The notes beneath the pieces are model-generated. The model worked only from the letters and a program-made list of their open reading frames with translations, made no database searches and was not told the origin of the DNA. A stretch of 49,172 nucleotides of DNA from a virus. Numbering within the stretch: position 1 is the first letter of the stretch; each line of letters begins with the position of its first letter. The stretch lies in IMG/VR virus record IMGVR_UViG_3300020188_000013, positions 1 through 49,172 of that record; one strand, written 5' to 3'. The position numbers and the translations under genes were made by a program. Below are positions 1 to 7,910 of this stretch, in pieces.

Positions 1-862
1 TGCCCGAATACGGATCCATGCCTGTTTCATATGGAATCTCAACTTGTACACTTTCAAACGGTTTGTTGTAACGTGTTTTCATTACTTTACACGCTGCACG
101 AATACCATGTACTTGTGATGTTTTGTTACCGTCTGCGTCTACTTTTAGTTTAAGTTTCTTCATAGCAACAACCATAGAGCTTGCATACACAAAGCCTGAA
201 CCACCTGAGATCTTGTCATCTGGATCAAACATATCTTGCGATGCGTATGTGTGGTTAGTAACAACCATACCTACATTATATGAACCAAACATGTTTACAC
301 AGTTAGTAACAAGTGCTTTTAGTGCCTTTGCCTTACGACCAAAGTCGCCTTTCATATCACCTTTTTGGAACTGGTCCATTTCAGTTGGTGACATAAGCAT
401 ACCAAGCGAGTCAACTACAAACAAAACTTTTGGACGTTCTTCTTCGTTCATCGCTTTGTAGTCTTCCATAAACGTACTAACAGTTTTAGCAACATCGTCA
501 ATCATTGCCATGTTAAGTTTAAGAAGTTTGTCTTCACTTGTATCTACTTGCAATGCTTGTAGCCATGTTTCGTCAAGTGCGTTTTCACTGTCAATCAGTA
601 CAACAAAAATGCCTTGCTGCTGTGCGTACTTAACAATGTTACCACTTACAATGTACGACTTGCCTGCGCCAGATTCGCCTGCGAACACTGACACTTTACC
701 TAGAGGAATACCTTTTTGAAAGTCTCCACTTAGTAAGTAGTTGAGTGCAAAGTTGCCTGTACTAATCCAATCAGTTGGATCGTTAAAGCCTGCACTCATA
801 CCCGTAATAGATTTTGTCAACGAATTACGAAACTTCGTTGGATCGAATGACTTATTTGCCAT
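1..862 (-). CDS. uvsX: UvsX RecA-like recombinase, C-terminus cut by window edge
   Basis: Strand-exchange ATPase that, in T4, coats ssDNA and drives recombination-dependent replication and repair together with gp32. About 287 residues are present; T4 UvsX has about 390, so the C-terminal part lies beyond base 1. Visible: a Walker A loop GESGAGKS at residues 62-69 and a Walker B-like strand VLFVVDS near residue 165. A RecA-fold stretch VTNHTYAS lies near residue 205 and a GG-containing loop near residue 222. The ATG at 862 is preceded by a strong ribosome site (AGGAGA, about 7 bases upstream), which fixes the start. It lies directly downstream of gene 32, separated by a hairpin terminator and with no obvious promoter of its own, so it is probably expressed by read-through. 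The family call is secure. Confidence 0.93.
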   Translation of the reverse strand, partial: MANKSFDPTKFRNSLTKSITGMSAGFNDPTDWISTGNFALNYLLSGDFQKGIPLGKVSVFAGESGAGKSYIVSGNIVKYAQQQGIFVVLIDSENALDETWLQALQVDTSEDKLLKLNMAMIDDVAKTVSTFMEDYKAMNEEERPKVLFVVDSLGMLMSPTEMDQFQKGDMKGDFGRKAKALKALVTNCVNMFGSYNVGMVVTNHTYASQDMFDPDDKISGGSGFVYASSMVVAMKKLKLKVDADGNKTSQVHGIRAACKVMKTRYNKPFESVQVEIPYETGMDPYSG

Positions 863-889
863 GTATATCTCCTATTAAATGAATGAAGT

Positions 890-922
890 AAAAGGGTTGC
901 TGTGTAATAAAGCAACCCTTTT
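890..922 (-). terminator. Hairpin terminator between gene 32 and uvsX
   Basis: An 11-bp perfect stem (890-900 pairs with 912-922) with an 11-base loop is followed on the minus strand by a T-rich stretch. It sits 10 bases after the gene 32 stop and 28 bases before the uvsX start. It probably ends most gene 32 transcripts and lets a fraction read into uvsX, which would fit the large amounts of gp32 that T4-like phages need. Confidence 0.8.
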
Positions 923-931
923 TAGTTGCTA

Positions 932-1936
932 TTAACCTTGACGTGAACGGATCATTGCAAGGATGTCTTGCGCTCCGCCAGCTGCTGGTTCTGCTGCTGG
1001 TTCTGCTGCTGGTGTAGCAGGTTCTTGCCATCCAGTATCGGTTGTAGTTTCAGCTACTGGTGCAGGTGCAGGTGCTGGTGCTGCTGGAGCACTTTGACTT
1101 GTAGCAGTTGCTTGTGGGCTTGCTGCTTTTTGCGGATCGCCTGTACGTGCAGCCATACCACTTGGACGGAAGTAGTTACTCCAACGTTCTGCATCATATG
1201 CTTCGCCGTCTACTGACGCTTCAAACATTTCTGTTAGAATCTTAACACCAGCTTCATCTGGTTTTTTAGGAAGGAAGTCGTTGAGATTAAACAGTCCATG
1301 TGTATTTACTGCTCCCATCTCTGCATCACCTAGCGGGCGATCTCGACGTGCCCAGTTACTTGCACCATAATCAGCATAGCCACCTTTGGAACCTTTTGAA
1401 AGACGGAAGTCTACACCAGCAGTATAATCTGTTGGAAGTTCTTCCATATCTGGGTCCATCAGTGCTGCTTTAATAAGTTGGAAGATTTGTGGACCAATAA
1501 TAAAGCGTCGAATAGGATTCTCTGGCAAATCTTCCTTTAGTGGATCTTCAGTTACAAACCCTTGGAAGATATAACTACGTTTTTTCCAATACTTACGACC
1601 CATGTCTTCAAGACTTGCGTCTTTAAACCAACCACGTACTTCTTGTAGGATTGGACATGACTCTCCGTACATTTCCATACACGGAACTTGTACCTGTACG
1701 GGGCGTGAATCTGTTTCGCCCTTAACTCCTGCAAAAGGAAGTTTGATCATCAAACGTTCTTTCCAAAAGAAAGTATTGTCTTGATCGCCATCTGGCAAAA
1801 AACGAATAGTTGCCTGTTCGCCTTCTTTCATGTTCCAAAATGGGTAAATCGCATTGTCACCGCCTGATGTACGGTTGCCGCTTGCGCCAGCTTCTTGTTC
1901 TTTGAGCTTTGCTCGAATTTCTGCTAATGATGCCAT
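932..1936 (-). CDS. 32: gp32-like single-stranded DNA-binding protein
   Basis: Binds ssDNA cooperatively at phage replication forks and recombination intermediates. The 334 residues (T4 gp32 has 301) start with a short basic and acidic helix, as in the T4 N-terminal cooperativity domain, followed by a core of about residues 28-230. T4 gp32 holds zinc through one His and three Cys (C-x9-C-x2-C). Here only C86 and C94 remain, the position of the third Cys is Leu97 and no nearby His is seen, so the zinc site looks lost. Residues about 262-320 are an Ala/Pro/Gln-rich low-complexity linker in place of a plain acidic tail. The protein ends in a conserved-looking tip, AQDILAMIRSR. The ATG at 1936 has AGGAGA upstream. 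It is transcribed from its own sigma70-like promoter around 2020-2046. Identification rests on position next to uvsX, length and core sequence. Confidence 0.88.
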   Translation of the reverse strand: MASLAEIRAKLKEQEAGASGNRTSGGDNAIYPFWNMKEGEQATIRFLPDGDQDNTFFWKERLMIKLPFAGVKGETDSRPVQVQVPCMEMYGESCPILQEVRGWFKDASLEDMGRKYWKKRSYIFQGFVTEDPLKEDLPENPIRRFIIGPQIFQLIKAALMDPDMEELPTDYTAGVDFRLSKGSKGGYADYGASNWARRDRPLGDAEMGAVNTHGLFNLNDFLPKKPDEAGVKILTEMFEASVDGEAYDAERWSNYFRPSGMAARTGDPQKAASPQATATSQSAPAAPAPAPAPVAETTTDTGWQEPATPAAEPAAEPAAGGAQDILAMIRSRQG

Positions 1937-1998
1937 AGTGCCTTTTCTCCTATATGTTATGCCTATGTTAGAACAACCTATGTTGCTCTTGTGCCTTT

Positions 1999-2029
1999 AA
2001 CGTGTAGCACAGTTTATATACTACACGTT
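1999..2029 (-). repeat. 9-bp inverted repeat upstream of gene 32
   Basis: AACGTGTAG (1999-2007) and CTACACGTT (2021-2029) are perfect inverted arms around a 13-base spacer. They lie 63-93 bases upstream of the gene 32 ATG and overlap the putative -10 region. It could be an operator for a DNA-binding regulator, or an RNA hairpin if transcription starts further upstream. T4 gene 32 is known to be autoregulated through folded RNA in its leader, but no pseudoknot was demonstrated here. Confidence 0.5.
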
Positions 2030-2046
2030 TAGTTATGACTTGTCAA
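2020..2046 (-). promoter_or_regulatory. Sigma70-like promoter for gene 32
   Basis: On the minus strand TTGACA (2041-2046) is followed after 17 bases by TAGTAT. This is a host-type early or middle promoter rather than the late octamer, which fits the early need for a replication protein. A shifted TATATA box is also possible with a longer spacer. The leader would be roughly 75 bases. Confidence 0.6.
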
Positions 2047-2070
2047 CTAAAAAATGCCAAGTCTTTAAAG

Positions 2071-2100
2071 AGTTAGCTGATTATTTTAAACCAGCTAACT
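2071..2100 (-). terminator. Hairpin terminator spanning a stop codon
   Basis: A 9-bp stem (2071-2079 with 2092-2100) has its loop over the TAA stop (2081-2083) of the upstream 577-residue gene. The T-run after it is short (CTTT), so termination may be partial. Confidence 0.55.
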
Positions 2101-3814
2101 CTTGTATTCTTGTAAAATCTGCCATCTTGCGAGCCTGATATTTTTCATATACTTGACCTAGACGTTCTATGAACTGACTTGCTGGCTTGATATATCTATC
2201 ACCATATGATTTTTCAACCATTGTTAACACAGCAGTTTCGCCTTTTGGAAATACGCCTTGTTGCCTATCGTAGTAACTTAGTATAAACTCGCCCAATGGT
2301 GTTTTTTGCTCTTTTTCTAGTTTTATCTTTTCGCCATCTGGTCCGTCGATTTCGTCGCCTTTGGTGTTGCCATTCATTTTAGCTTGACGTACAGCATTTG
2401 CGTATGCATTGCCTTCGTCTGTTTCTTGTTCGCCTTCTACTTGCGCACTAAAGTTATCTGCAAACTGTCCTAACAATTTATCAAATGCTGCATCAATTTG
2501 AGATTCATATGCTGCACCACCAATGCCACGTGTGCCGCCACTTGGACTTGCACCAATATCTACTGTGGGTGCTAACTTGTAAATAAATCCACCTTGCACA
2601 GGGCGTATTGTATAGTCTTCACCTTTTTCAAACTGTTTTTTAACCTGTCCAGGTTGTGCGGCTAGGGTTTCTTCAGCGGCTTGAATTGCTTGTGCTGGCG
2701 TATCGTAAACTTGTGGTCTTGCTTGCGGACGTATACTAGTTTTTGGAGCGGCCGGTTTTGCTTGCGGACGCATATTTGATGGATCCATTTCCATGTCGCC
2801 ACGTGGCGGATACACATCTGCTTCTGCAATCAAATCATCAAAGTCCATTTCGTTTGCTTGTGTTGCTTCACCAACTAGTTTATAAATGTATGGAAATACA
2901 TCCTTCAAATCTTCATTAAACTGTTTGATAGTAAGTTGATCAATCCAGTTACTAGCAACATCAGCAGGAACTTCAGATTCTTCTATAACTACAAATTCTT
3001 CAAGTGCTTCTTTGTACATTGTAGGTTTTTGTAATGTTTGTATTCTTTTCTTAACTGTAGTAATACGTTCGTTTACTGTACCCATGTGCTCTGCTAGGCT
3101 TTCTGCCATTACACTACTGCGACCCATATAAGTTTTGAACTTGCGGAGATTTGAAAGTTCTTCACTTAGGCTTGTAATGTGTTTACCAAAGTCATCATAT
3201 GGATGTCCGCCTTCACTAACGTGAATAGCCATTGCTCTTGCACCACTAAGATGTTTAAACGGATATTTAAATCTTTCACCTTGTGCATTTTCAATAAAAA
3301 GAGATCCTATCTTTTTATTTCTACTTTCGCCTTCATTAATATCACCTGTATGTTTTATTGAAAGTTTAGCACTTCCAAACTTTTGAAAGCTGGTTTTGTG
3401 AGTGCCATACATTTTTGACTCTGCCATTTGTGTTTCTCCGCGATTTACTGCCATGCTTGCATAATCTCTTTTTGTAAAGTTAGTTCTGTTAATGTCTCTA
3501 ACTTCAAAATTTAATAAACGTTTTTTTGAAAACATTCTCATTTGTTTTAAAAAGTTATACCACTCTTTGGTTTCTTCAGCACCAACTTCTTCTGTAAAGT
3601 CTTTGTTATACATTATAGTTACACCAGACTTTTCATCTAGTGAAACACTTACTTTACCTACATTAGTGTCTCTGCTTTTAAAATCAAACTCATAAAATCT
3701 TGCAAGACTAGGAGCACTTGTTACATTTCCTTCTGCATCACCGGTGGTAACGCTGGAATAACGTCCTCTAATCTCATTAAAAAGTTGTTCTGCTATTGTA
3801 TCTAAATTTCTCAT
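2081..3814 (-). CDS. Uncharacterised 577-residue protein beside terminase, possibly virion-associated
   Basis: I do not recognise a function. The N-terminal ~330 residues are mixed, charged and without obvious membrane segments. Residues ~345-395 form a Pro/Ala/Arg/Gln linker with the motif RPQA repeated. The C-terminal ~80 residues form a compact conserved-looking domain (YYDRQQGVFPKGETAVL, then a helix with FIERLGQVYEKY). From memory, similar proteins lie beside gene 17 in marine T4-like phages; this was not searched. No ribosome site precedes the ATG. A late promoter octamer (3822-3829) lies only 7 bases before it, so the mRNA may be nearly leaderless. It follows gene 17 directly, with the promoter overlapping the gene 17 stop codon. 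Its own stop lies in a hairpin terminator. Confidence 0.8.
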   Translation of the reverse strand: MRNLDTIAEQLFNEIRGRYSSVTTGDAEGNVTSAPSLARFYEFDFKSRDTNVGKVSVSLDEKSGVTIMYNKDFTEEVGAEETKEWYNFLKQMRMFSKKRLLNFEVRDINRTNFTKRDYASMAVNRGETQMAESKMYGTHKTSFQKFGSAKLSIKHTGDINEGESRNKKIGSLFIENAQGERFKYPFKHLSGARAMAIHVSEGGHPYDDFGKHITSLSEELSNLRKFKTYMGRSSVMAESLAEHMGTVNERITTVKKRIQTLQKPTMYKEALEEFVVIEESEVPADVASNWIDQLTIKQFNEDLKDVFPYIYKLVGEATQANEMDFDDLIAEADVYPPRGDMEMDPSNMRPQAKPAAPKTSIRPQARPQVYDTPAQAIQAAEETLAAQPGQVKKQFEKGEDYTIRPVQGGFIYKLAPTVDIGASPSGGTRGIGGAAYESQIDAAFDKLLGQFADNFSAQVEGEQETDEGNAYANAVRQAKMNGNTKGDEIDGPDGEKIKLEKEQKTPLGEFILSYYDRQQGVFPKGETAVLTMVEKSYGDRYIKPASQFIERLGQVYEKYQARKMADFTRIQELAGLK

Positions 3815-3821
3815 TGCATAC

Positions 3822-3829
3822 TATTTATC
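3822..3829 (-). promoter_or_regulatory. T4-type late promoter octamer, overlaps gene 17 stop
   Basis: GATAAATA on the minus strand, matching the T4 late consensus TATAAATA. Its first bases are part of the TGA stop of gene 17. It ends 7 bases before the next ATG at 3814. Confidence 0.65.
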
Positions 3830-5408
3830 AATAACTGCTACTAACAAAGATCGGCATTGGCATTTCATAATCCTCATCTGCTTCAATCTGATTAAATGTT
3901 TCGTACACTGTCGGATCCCAATCTTTCATCACACTCATAATTCTTAATGTTAATAATAAACTACTGACTAGATCGTCGTGGTGTCCGGGCTTTGCCTGAA
4001 AACTACTACCGGATGCAATAAATGCTTTTAGTTCACTAATCAAGGCTTTACTGTTTACAGTGAGTTTGTCATTCTCGACCATTGTTTTAAGTCTAGCACA
4101 TGCTGTTGTTTTGCTGCTGTGTGTAGTGTTAAATCCTTTACGAAACTTTCTTACGTGTCCTTTTTTCATAGGCTCACTTATAAACAACCCCGGTATGTTT
4201 TCTTCGCCAAAGTCATTAATAACAAGCAAACATGCTTCACCTATGCCGTTATTTTCTACACTCCAATATATATTGTTAGTAGCTCTTGTTTCGCTCTCGA
4301 TATATTTGCATACATCAGCAAGTACTCTAACTTGTCCTGGTATAGCAGTAAGATTGTGTTGCCACTCTCCAACTTGTTCATATCCAGGAAGTTCAATGAT
4401 TTGTATTGCAGCATAATCTCCACCGGTGCCCATGCTAGGATCAAGTGCTACTACATAAGATTTTTTTGGACTAGGTTTTTTATACCAACGCACTTGCCCC
4501 ATATTAATGATAGGATTACACCCTGTCATTGTTGCTAGTTTAATGCTATGAATAAGAGTTTCATCAAAGATTAAAAACTCACAACCGTATTCACGTCTAA
4601 ACTTTTCCTCGCCGATCCGTCCTATTTCTTCTTTTTTCCACTTTTCGTCTCTGTCTGGATGTTCGTGCCACTCGGCAATAAAACTGTGAAATCCGTTTAT
4701 TCCTACATCTTGTTCGTTGCCATATTCGTCAAACTTTTGTTCTGCTTGTTTCCAAATAGTAGCAAACGTATCTTCGTCACTGTTAGGAGTGCTAGTAATA
4801 ATAGCTCTACCACCTGTTGCCAGTGTAGGTGATATCGAAGTCCAAAACTCTTCAGCAATGTTAGGTTGTACGAATGCAAACTCGTCACAGTATAGCAGCG
4901 AGATACTCATACCACGTCCTGTATTACCTGTAGTTGTTTGACTTACAATACGACTTCCGTTTTCAAACTCTATACTACCTTTGTTGTAACTTGTAACACC
5001 TGCTCTAATATGATCTGGACAAGTTTCATACACAAAGCGTATGCGTGACATAATCTCTTGCGCACCTGTATACTTGTGAGCAGCAACAAGAATAGTTTGA
5101 TCTGGATTAAACATAGCATACCATGCTAAGTAAATAGCAGCACATGTTGTCTTACCAGTTTGTCTTGGCATCATATTAATATTAAATCGATAGTTATGAT
5201 AACTGTGCATTAATCCTAATTGATATTCATAAGGATCAAAGATTAATTTACCCAGTTTTGGATGCTGAATATACGCAAACTTGCGGGCAAAATGTAAATA
5301 TCCTGTATCCGGATCCATGCAAGCTAGTAAGTCTGCAATTTGCTCTTCAGTAAATGTTTCTTTTCTATTCGCCTTTTTGATTAAGACGCCGTCTAATGAT
5401 GCTGCCAT
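3828..5408 (-). CDS. 17: Terminase large subunit (gp17 packaging ATPase/nuclease)
   Basis: The DNA-packaging motor. The ATPase pumps DNA into the prohead and the C-terminal nuclease cuts the concatemer. Numbering from the ATG at 5408 (526 residues; T4 has 610), the Walker A PRQTGKTT is at about 81-88 and the Walker B LLYCDE at about 171-176. A TTSTPN-like coupling motif follows. An RNase H-type nuclease start ALDPSMGTGGD lies near residue 325, with further acidic residues downstream, including HHDD near residue 475. A TTG five codons upstream (5423) is in frame, but it sits inside the promoter and terminator junction and would not be transcribed; the ATG gives the expected start. The late octamer ends 4 bases before this ATG and no ribosome site is visible, so the message is probably leaderless. 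Confidence 0.95.
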   Translation of the reverse strand: MAASLDGVLIKKANRKETFTEEQIADLLACMDPDTGYLHFARKFAYIQHPKLGKLIFDPYEYQLGLMHSYHNYRFNINMMPRQTGKTTCAAIYLAWYAMFNPDQTILVAAHKYTGAQEIMSRIRFVYETCPDHIRAGVTSYNKGSIEFENGSRIVSQTTTGNTGRGMSISLLYCDEFAFVQPNIAEEFWTSISPTLATGGRAIITSTPNSDEDTFATIWKQAEQKFDEYGNEQDVGINGFHSFIAEWHEHPDRDEKWKKEEIGRIGEEKFRREYGCEFLIFDETLIHSIKLATMTGCNPIINMGQVRWYKKPSPKKSYVVALDPSMGTGGDYAAIQIIELPGYEQVGEWQHNLTAIPGQVRVLADVCKYIESETRATNNIYWSVENNGIGEACLLVINDFGEENIPGLFISEPMKKGHVRKFRKGFNTTHSSKTTACARLKTMVENDKLTVNSKALISELKAFIASGSSFQAKPGHHDDLVSSLLLTLRIMSVMKDWDPTVYETFNQIEADEDYEMPMPIFVSSSY

Positions 5409-5412
5409 ATAA

Positions 5413-5420
5413 TATTTATT
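5413..5420 (-). promoter_or_regulatory. Late promoter octamer for gene 17
   Basis: AATAAATA on the minus strand, directly after the T-run of the preceding terminator and 4 bases before the gene 17 ATG (5408). Confidence 0.6.
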
Positions 5421-5421
5421 C

Positions 5422-5448
5422 AAAAAAATAGCGCCCGAAGGCGCTATT
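5422..5448 (-). terminator. Strong UUCG-loop terminator before gene 17
   Basis: A 9-bp GC-rich stem (5427-5435 with 5440-5448) closed by a C(UUCG)G tetraloop in the minus-strand RNA is followed by a run of T. It ends the 6809-to-5468 operon immediately before the gene 17 promoter. Confidence 0.9.
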
Positions 5449-5467
5449 GAGTTGGGGGAATATTTTG

Positions 5468-6325
5468 TTAATCTTCAGCTTTTGCTTTTTTCATTAGCAT
5501 TTGTACAATCTCTTTATTCAACGCTGACTTCTTGATAACGTCTGCCATGTTGTTAGCAGCAAACCCACTGCCGCCAAACTCAGCTAATACTTCGCCAAGT
5601 CTTGAAAGTGCATTTGACATCATTAAACTAGTATCATCAGTTCCTTTCATGTTTGAACTCATGTCCATCATTTTGCGTCCAAGATTGTTGATGTCTTTGT
5701 GCTTGTTTTCAAAGTTGCTAGGCACATCATATTCTGCTACTTCTTCATCTTCATCTTCGCCGTCACGTTGTGCAATAGCTTGACTCATTGGTTCTGTTTT
5801 GTTGCCGTCTTTGTCTAAATCAGGAAAGTCTGGTTTTGTACCTTTTGATGCTTGTTTTTCAGCAAGTGCTTTTGTAAGCATTGCATGAATACTTTCTCTG
5901 GTATTCATTGGATTATCACCGCCTGCTGTTGCTGGATATGATCCTTTTTCTTTGTGTAAATCGTCGCCGCTTGGAATCATGTCACTTACATCGCCTGCAT
6001 TTGATCTCATATATTCATCATCAGGTTCTGTAGTAGCATCGCCAAAGTCGCCATCATAATCTTCTTCTTCACTTGAAATCATTTTGATAGTATCTGACAT
6101 AGATGGTTCTTCAGGTCCTTTCGATCCGCATCCGCCCATTGGCTGACTTGGTCCGTGCATTTTACCACATATCGGACATACGCCGTCATCTTGGTTAATA
6201 TCGGTATCGTCGACTACTTTAGCATCTGCTCCTGCTAGTTGCATAATACGCATTAGTTCAGAAACTTCTGCTGCACTTTCGCCATTTACACTAATATTCA
6301 TATTAGCTTCGTTTACTTTTTTCAT
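5468..6325 (-). CDS. Uncharacterised acidic protein with a CxxC motif
   Basis: A protein of 285 residues, strongly acidic and apparently disordered between about residues 85 and 210. Near residue 50 there is a single C-P-I-C, followed by a His and a further Cys (in GGCG). This could be a small zinc knuckle but lacks a clear second CxxC. A Ca-loop-like stretch DLDKDGNKTEPM lies near residue 172; from memory such stretches recur in structural proteins of marine T4-like phages. The C-terminal 60 residues are helical. The start at 6325 follows the previous stop by one base, and its ribosome site (AGGAGA) overlaps that gene's end, so the two are translationally coupled. No function is assigned. 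Confidence 0.82.
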   Translation of the reverse strand: MKKVNEANMNISVNGESAAEVSELMRIMQLAGADAKVVDDTDINQDDGVCPICGKMHGPSQPMGGCGSKGPEEPSMSDTIKMISSEEEDYDGDFGDATTEPDDEYMRSNAGDVSDMIPSGDDLHKEKGSYPATAGGDNPMNTRESIHAMLTKALAEKQASKGTKPDFPDLDKDGNKTEPMSQAIAQRDGEDEDEEVAEYDVPSNFENKHKDINNLGRKMMDMSSNMKGTDDTSLMMSNALSRLGEVLAEFGGSGFAANNMADVIKKSALNKEIVQMLMKKAKAED

Positions 6326-6326
6326 A

Positions 6327-6809
6327 TTAGTCTCCTGACTGTTCTTTACGAGCTGTCTCTAATTCTTTTAGTAGGTTCATTACTCTATCTTCACCAACTG
6401 ATTCTTGTGCGCTTTCGCCTCCTAGTTCTTCAACTGTTAGCTTTGCAACGTATACGTCAGATGAAGTTTCTTCTTGATATAACTCTTGCGGCTCATTTGG
6501 ATTACGTACAATAATATGACTTTGTTTAACACCGCAACATTGTCCAATGTACTCTTGAAGCACTTGTACTGTTGTTGGGTATGTACAACTTATTTCAAAG
6601 TATGTAGCTTCGCAATTTTCTAACTGTGGAAAATCTAATGGGCGCTCTTGTATCGGTGTTTTCTTACCAGCTGCAATCTGAGAGCATCCGTATTTTTGTA
6701 AACTGGTTTCAAGCATATCTTCAAAGTTTTCAGGTAGCTCACCAGCTACACCAATCTTAAATTCATATGTTTTTTTACTTTCAGTTAAATAATCAGCAAA
6801 GTTTTTCAT
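6327..6809 (-). CDS. Uncharacterised 160-residue protein in terminase region
   Basis: An unrecognised acidic protein starting MKNFADYLTESKK and containing four cysteines (C-S-Q-I, N-C-E, S-C-T, Q-C-C-G). Its strand/helix pattern around residues 15-105 suggests a small alpha/beta domain. The last 40 residues are charged and helical. A weak ribosome site (AGGAT) precedes the ATG at 6809. The late octamer at 6833-6840 gives a leader of about 17 bases. First gene of a two-gene unit ending at the UUCG terminator. Its position between 16 and 17 suggests a packaging or capsid accessory role, which is inference only. Confidence 0.8.
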   Translation of the reverse strand: MKNFADYLTESKKTYEFKIGVAGELPENFEDMLETSLQKYGCSQIAAGKKTPIQERPLDFPQLENCEATYFEISCTYPTTVQVLQEYIGQCCGVKQSHIIVRNPNEPQELYQEETSSDVYVAKLTVEELGGESAQESVGEDRVMNLLKELETARKEQSGD

Positions 6810-6831
6810 TATTGTATCCTACATTATGTTA

Positions 6832-7317
6832 CTATTTATCATTCTTCATGTCTTTTAACTTCTCTAAAAGACTATTACGATCTGAAACAACATAACCTTC
6901 ACCGTTGACTATGCCGCCTTCGCCTCCTGGATTAGTGTCTCTGTCCATTTTTTCTTTTTTAAGTTGCAAGTCGATCATTTTTAGTTTCTTATCCATTTTT
7001 GCGACTTTAGCATCTAAACTTGTTTTCAACATTCCGCCAGCAACTTCAAATACTCTACTTGCATAACGACTTTCGACATTCATACCTAAGTCCATTAAAT
7101 CATCATATGCTTCTAATGCACGTGATGCAATGTCTTCAAGTTCGTCATCTGCTTTTTGTCCAAGACCTTTTACAGCTGGTAATGCACTTGCAATCTTGTC
7201 AAACTCTGCTATATCGCGAAAAGTATCCTCTTGCTGAACAACAGCTTGCTTTTGTGCTTCTTGTTTGATATCTTCGTTGTCTGGAAGATTCAACATTTCC
7301 TCAAGTTTTTTTGTCAT
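6832..7317 (-). CDS. 16: Probable terminase small subunit (gp16-like)
   Basis: In T4, gp16 rings recognise DNA and stimulate the gp17 ATPase. This protein is 161 residues (T4 gp16 has 164) and mostly helical. An N-terminal arm carries MLNLPDNED. A central pair of long helices covers about residues 50-125 with a coiled-coil pattern, and KMDKKLKMIDLQLKKEKMD is the second helix. The Gly-rich C-terminal segment (GGEGGIVNGEGYVVSDR) resembles the T4 tail, which also carries a short motif near its end. The stop codon region (GAT AAA TAG) forms the late promoter of the next gene. The leader contains a short overlapping upstream ORF starting at 7330. The assignment rests on size, helical layout and position just before 17. 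Confidence 0.72.
   Translation of the reverse strand: MTKKLEEMLNLPDNEDIKQEAQKQAVVQQEDTFRDIAEFDKIASALPAVKGLGQKADDELEDIASRALEAYDDLMDLGMNVESRYASRVFEVAGGMLKTSLDAKVAKMDKKLKMIDLQLKKEKMDRDTNPGGEGGIVNGEGYVVSDRNSLLEKLKDMKNDK
6833..6840 (-). promoter_or_regulatory. Late promoter octamer overlapping the gene 16 stop
   Basis: GATAAATA on the minus strand, built from the last codons of gene 16 (Asp-Lys-stop). It drives the 6809 and 6325 genes with a short leader. Confidence 0.65.
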
Positions 7318-7343
7318 AATAGTTTTCCATTATATGCTACTAT

Positions 7344-7351
7344 TATTTATC
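7344..7351 (-). promoter_or_regulatory. Late promoter octamer overlapping the sulfotransferase stop
   Basis: GATAAATA on the minus strand; its start shares bases with the TGA stop of the sulfotransferase gene. It lies about 27 bases upstream of the gene 16 ATG (7317). Confidence 0.65.
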
Positions 7352-7910
7352 AAACAGTCGGTTGATAATTAAAATATTCTATTTCGTCGGCAAATCTATT
7401 AGATACTAGTTTAATAAACTCAGCAGTCATAAAGTCTTTTTTATTATATATTCCTACATGCACATTTCTTTCTAAAGGAATATAACAGTTAGACCATTTT
7501 TGTATTTTTTTAAAATCAGTGGATAATGTTTCATTTGAAAAAATATGTTCTACATCTTTTATATATTTTAATTGAGAGGTAACTCCGTTCATATTATTAT
7601 CTAGACTATATTCAAGATAATATATTATTCCTTTGTTCCAAACTTCGAGCATTTTATTATAGTAATCAACTTTATAATTTTTTCTCAAACGTTGATCGCA
7701 TTTAACTTTTTGAAAAACATACAAACTTATCAATCGATTAAACGTATTTCTTGTTATTGTAAAACTAGTGTCATACTGTTCTTGAATACTATCTAAAAAC
7801 AAATGATCATTTCGAATAAATTGAAAACTAGAGTCTTTTAAATTTTTATACCACCATCTATAAACACTTGCTCCGCCAGTTTTAGGAATATGTACAAAAG
7901 CTACTTTCAT
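7350..7910 (-). CDS. Sulfotransferase-family protein
   Basis: Sulfotransferases move a sulfate group from PAPS to a hydroxyl or amine, often on sugars. In this 186-residue protein the 5'-phosphosulfate loop is HIPKTGGAS at residues 7-15. The 3'-phosphate motif TRNTFNRLISLY is at about residues 53-64, so both PAPS-binding elements of the carbohydrate sulfotransferase family are intact. The C-terminal half carries YIPLERNVHVGIYNKKDF and looks like the acceptor-side region. The ATG at 7910 overlaps the stop of gene 4 by four bases (ATGA), so it is translated with a virion gene, which suggests late expression. The substrate is unknown; a virion or host surface glycan is a guess. It is more AT-rich than neighbouring structural genes by eye, which could reflect later acquisition. 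Confidence 0.85.
   Translation of the reverse strand: MKVAFVHIPKTGGASVYRWWYKNLKDSSFQFIRNDHLFLDSIQEQYDTSFTITRNTFNRLISLYVFQKVKCDQRLRKNYKVDYYNKMLEVWNKGIIYYLEYSLDNNMNGVTSQLKYIKDVEHIFSNETLSTDFKKIQKWSNCYIPLERNVHVGIYNKKDFMTAEFIKLVSNRFADEIEYFNYQPTV

Noticed and set aside
968-1216. Cys-rich plus-strand open frame opposite gene 32
   Set aside because: The Cys/Trp richness is the complement of the Ala/Pro/Gln linker codons of gene 32; no start signals.
5409-5423. TTG start for gene 17 five codons upstream of the ATG
   Set aside because: It lies within the late promoter and terminator T-run and would not be in the transcript.
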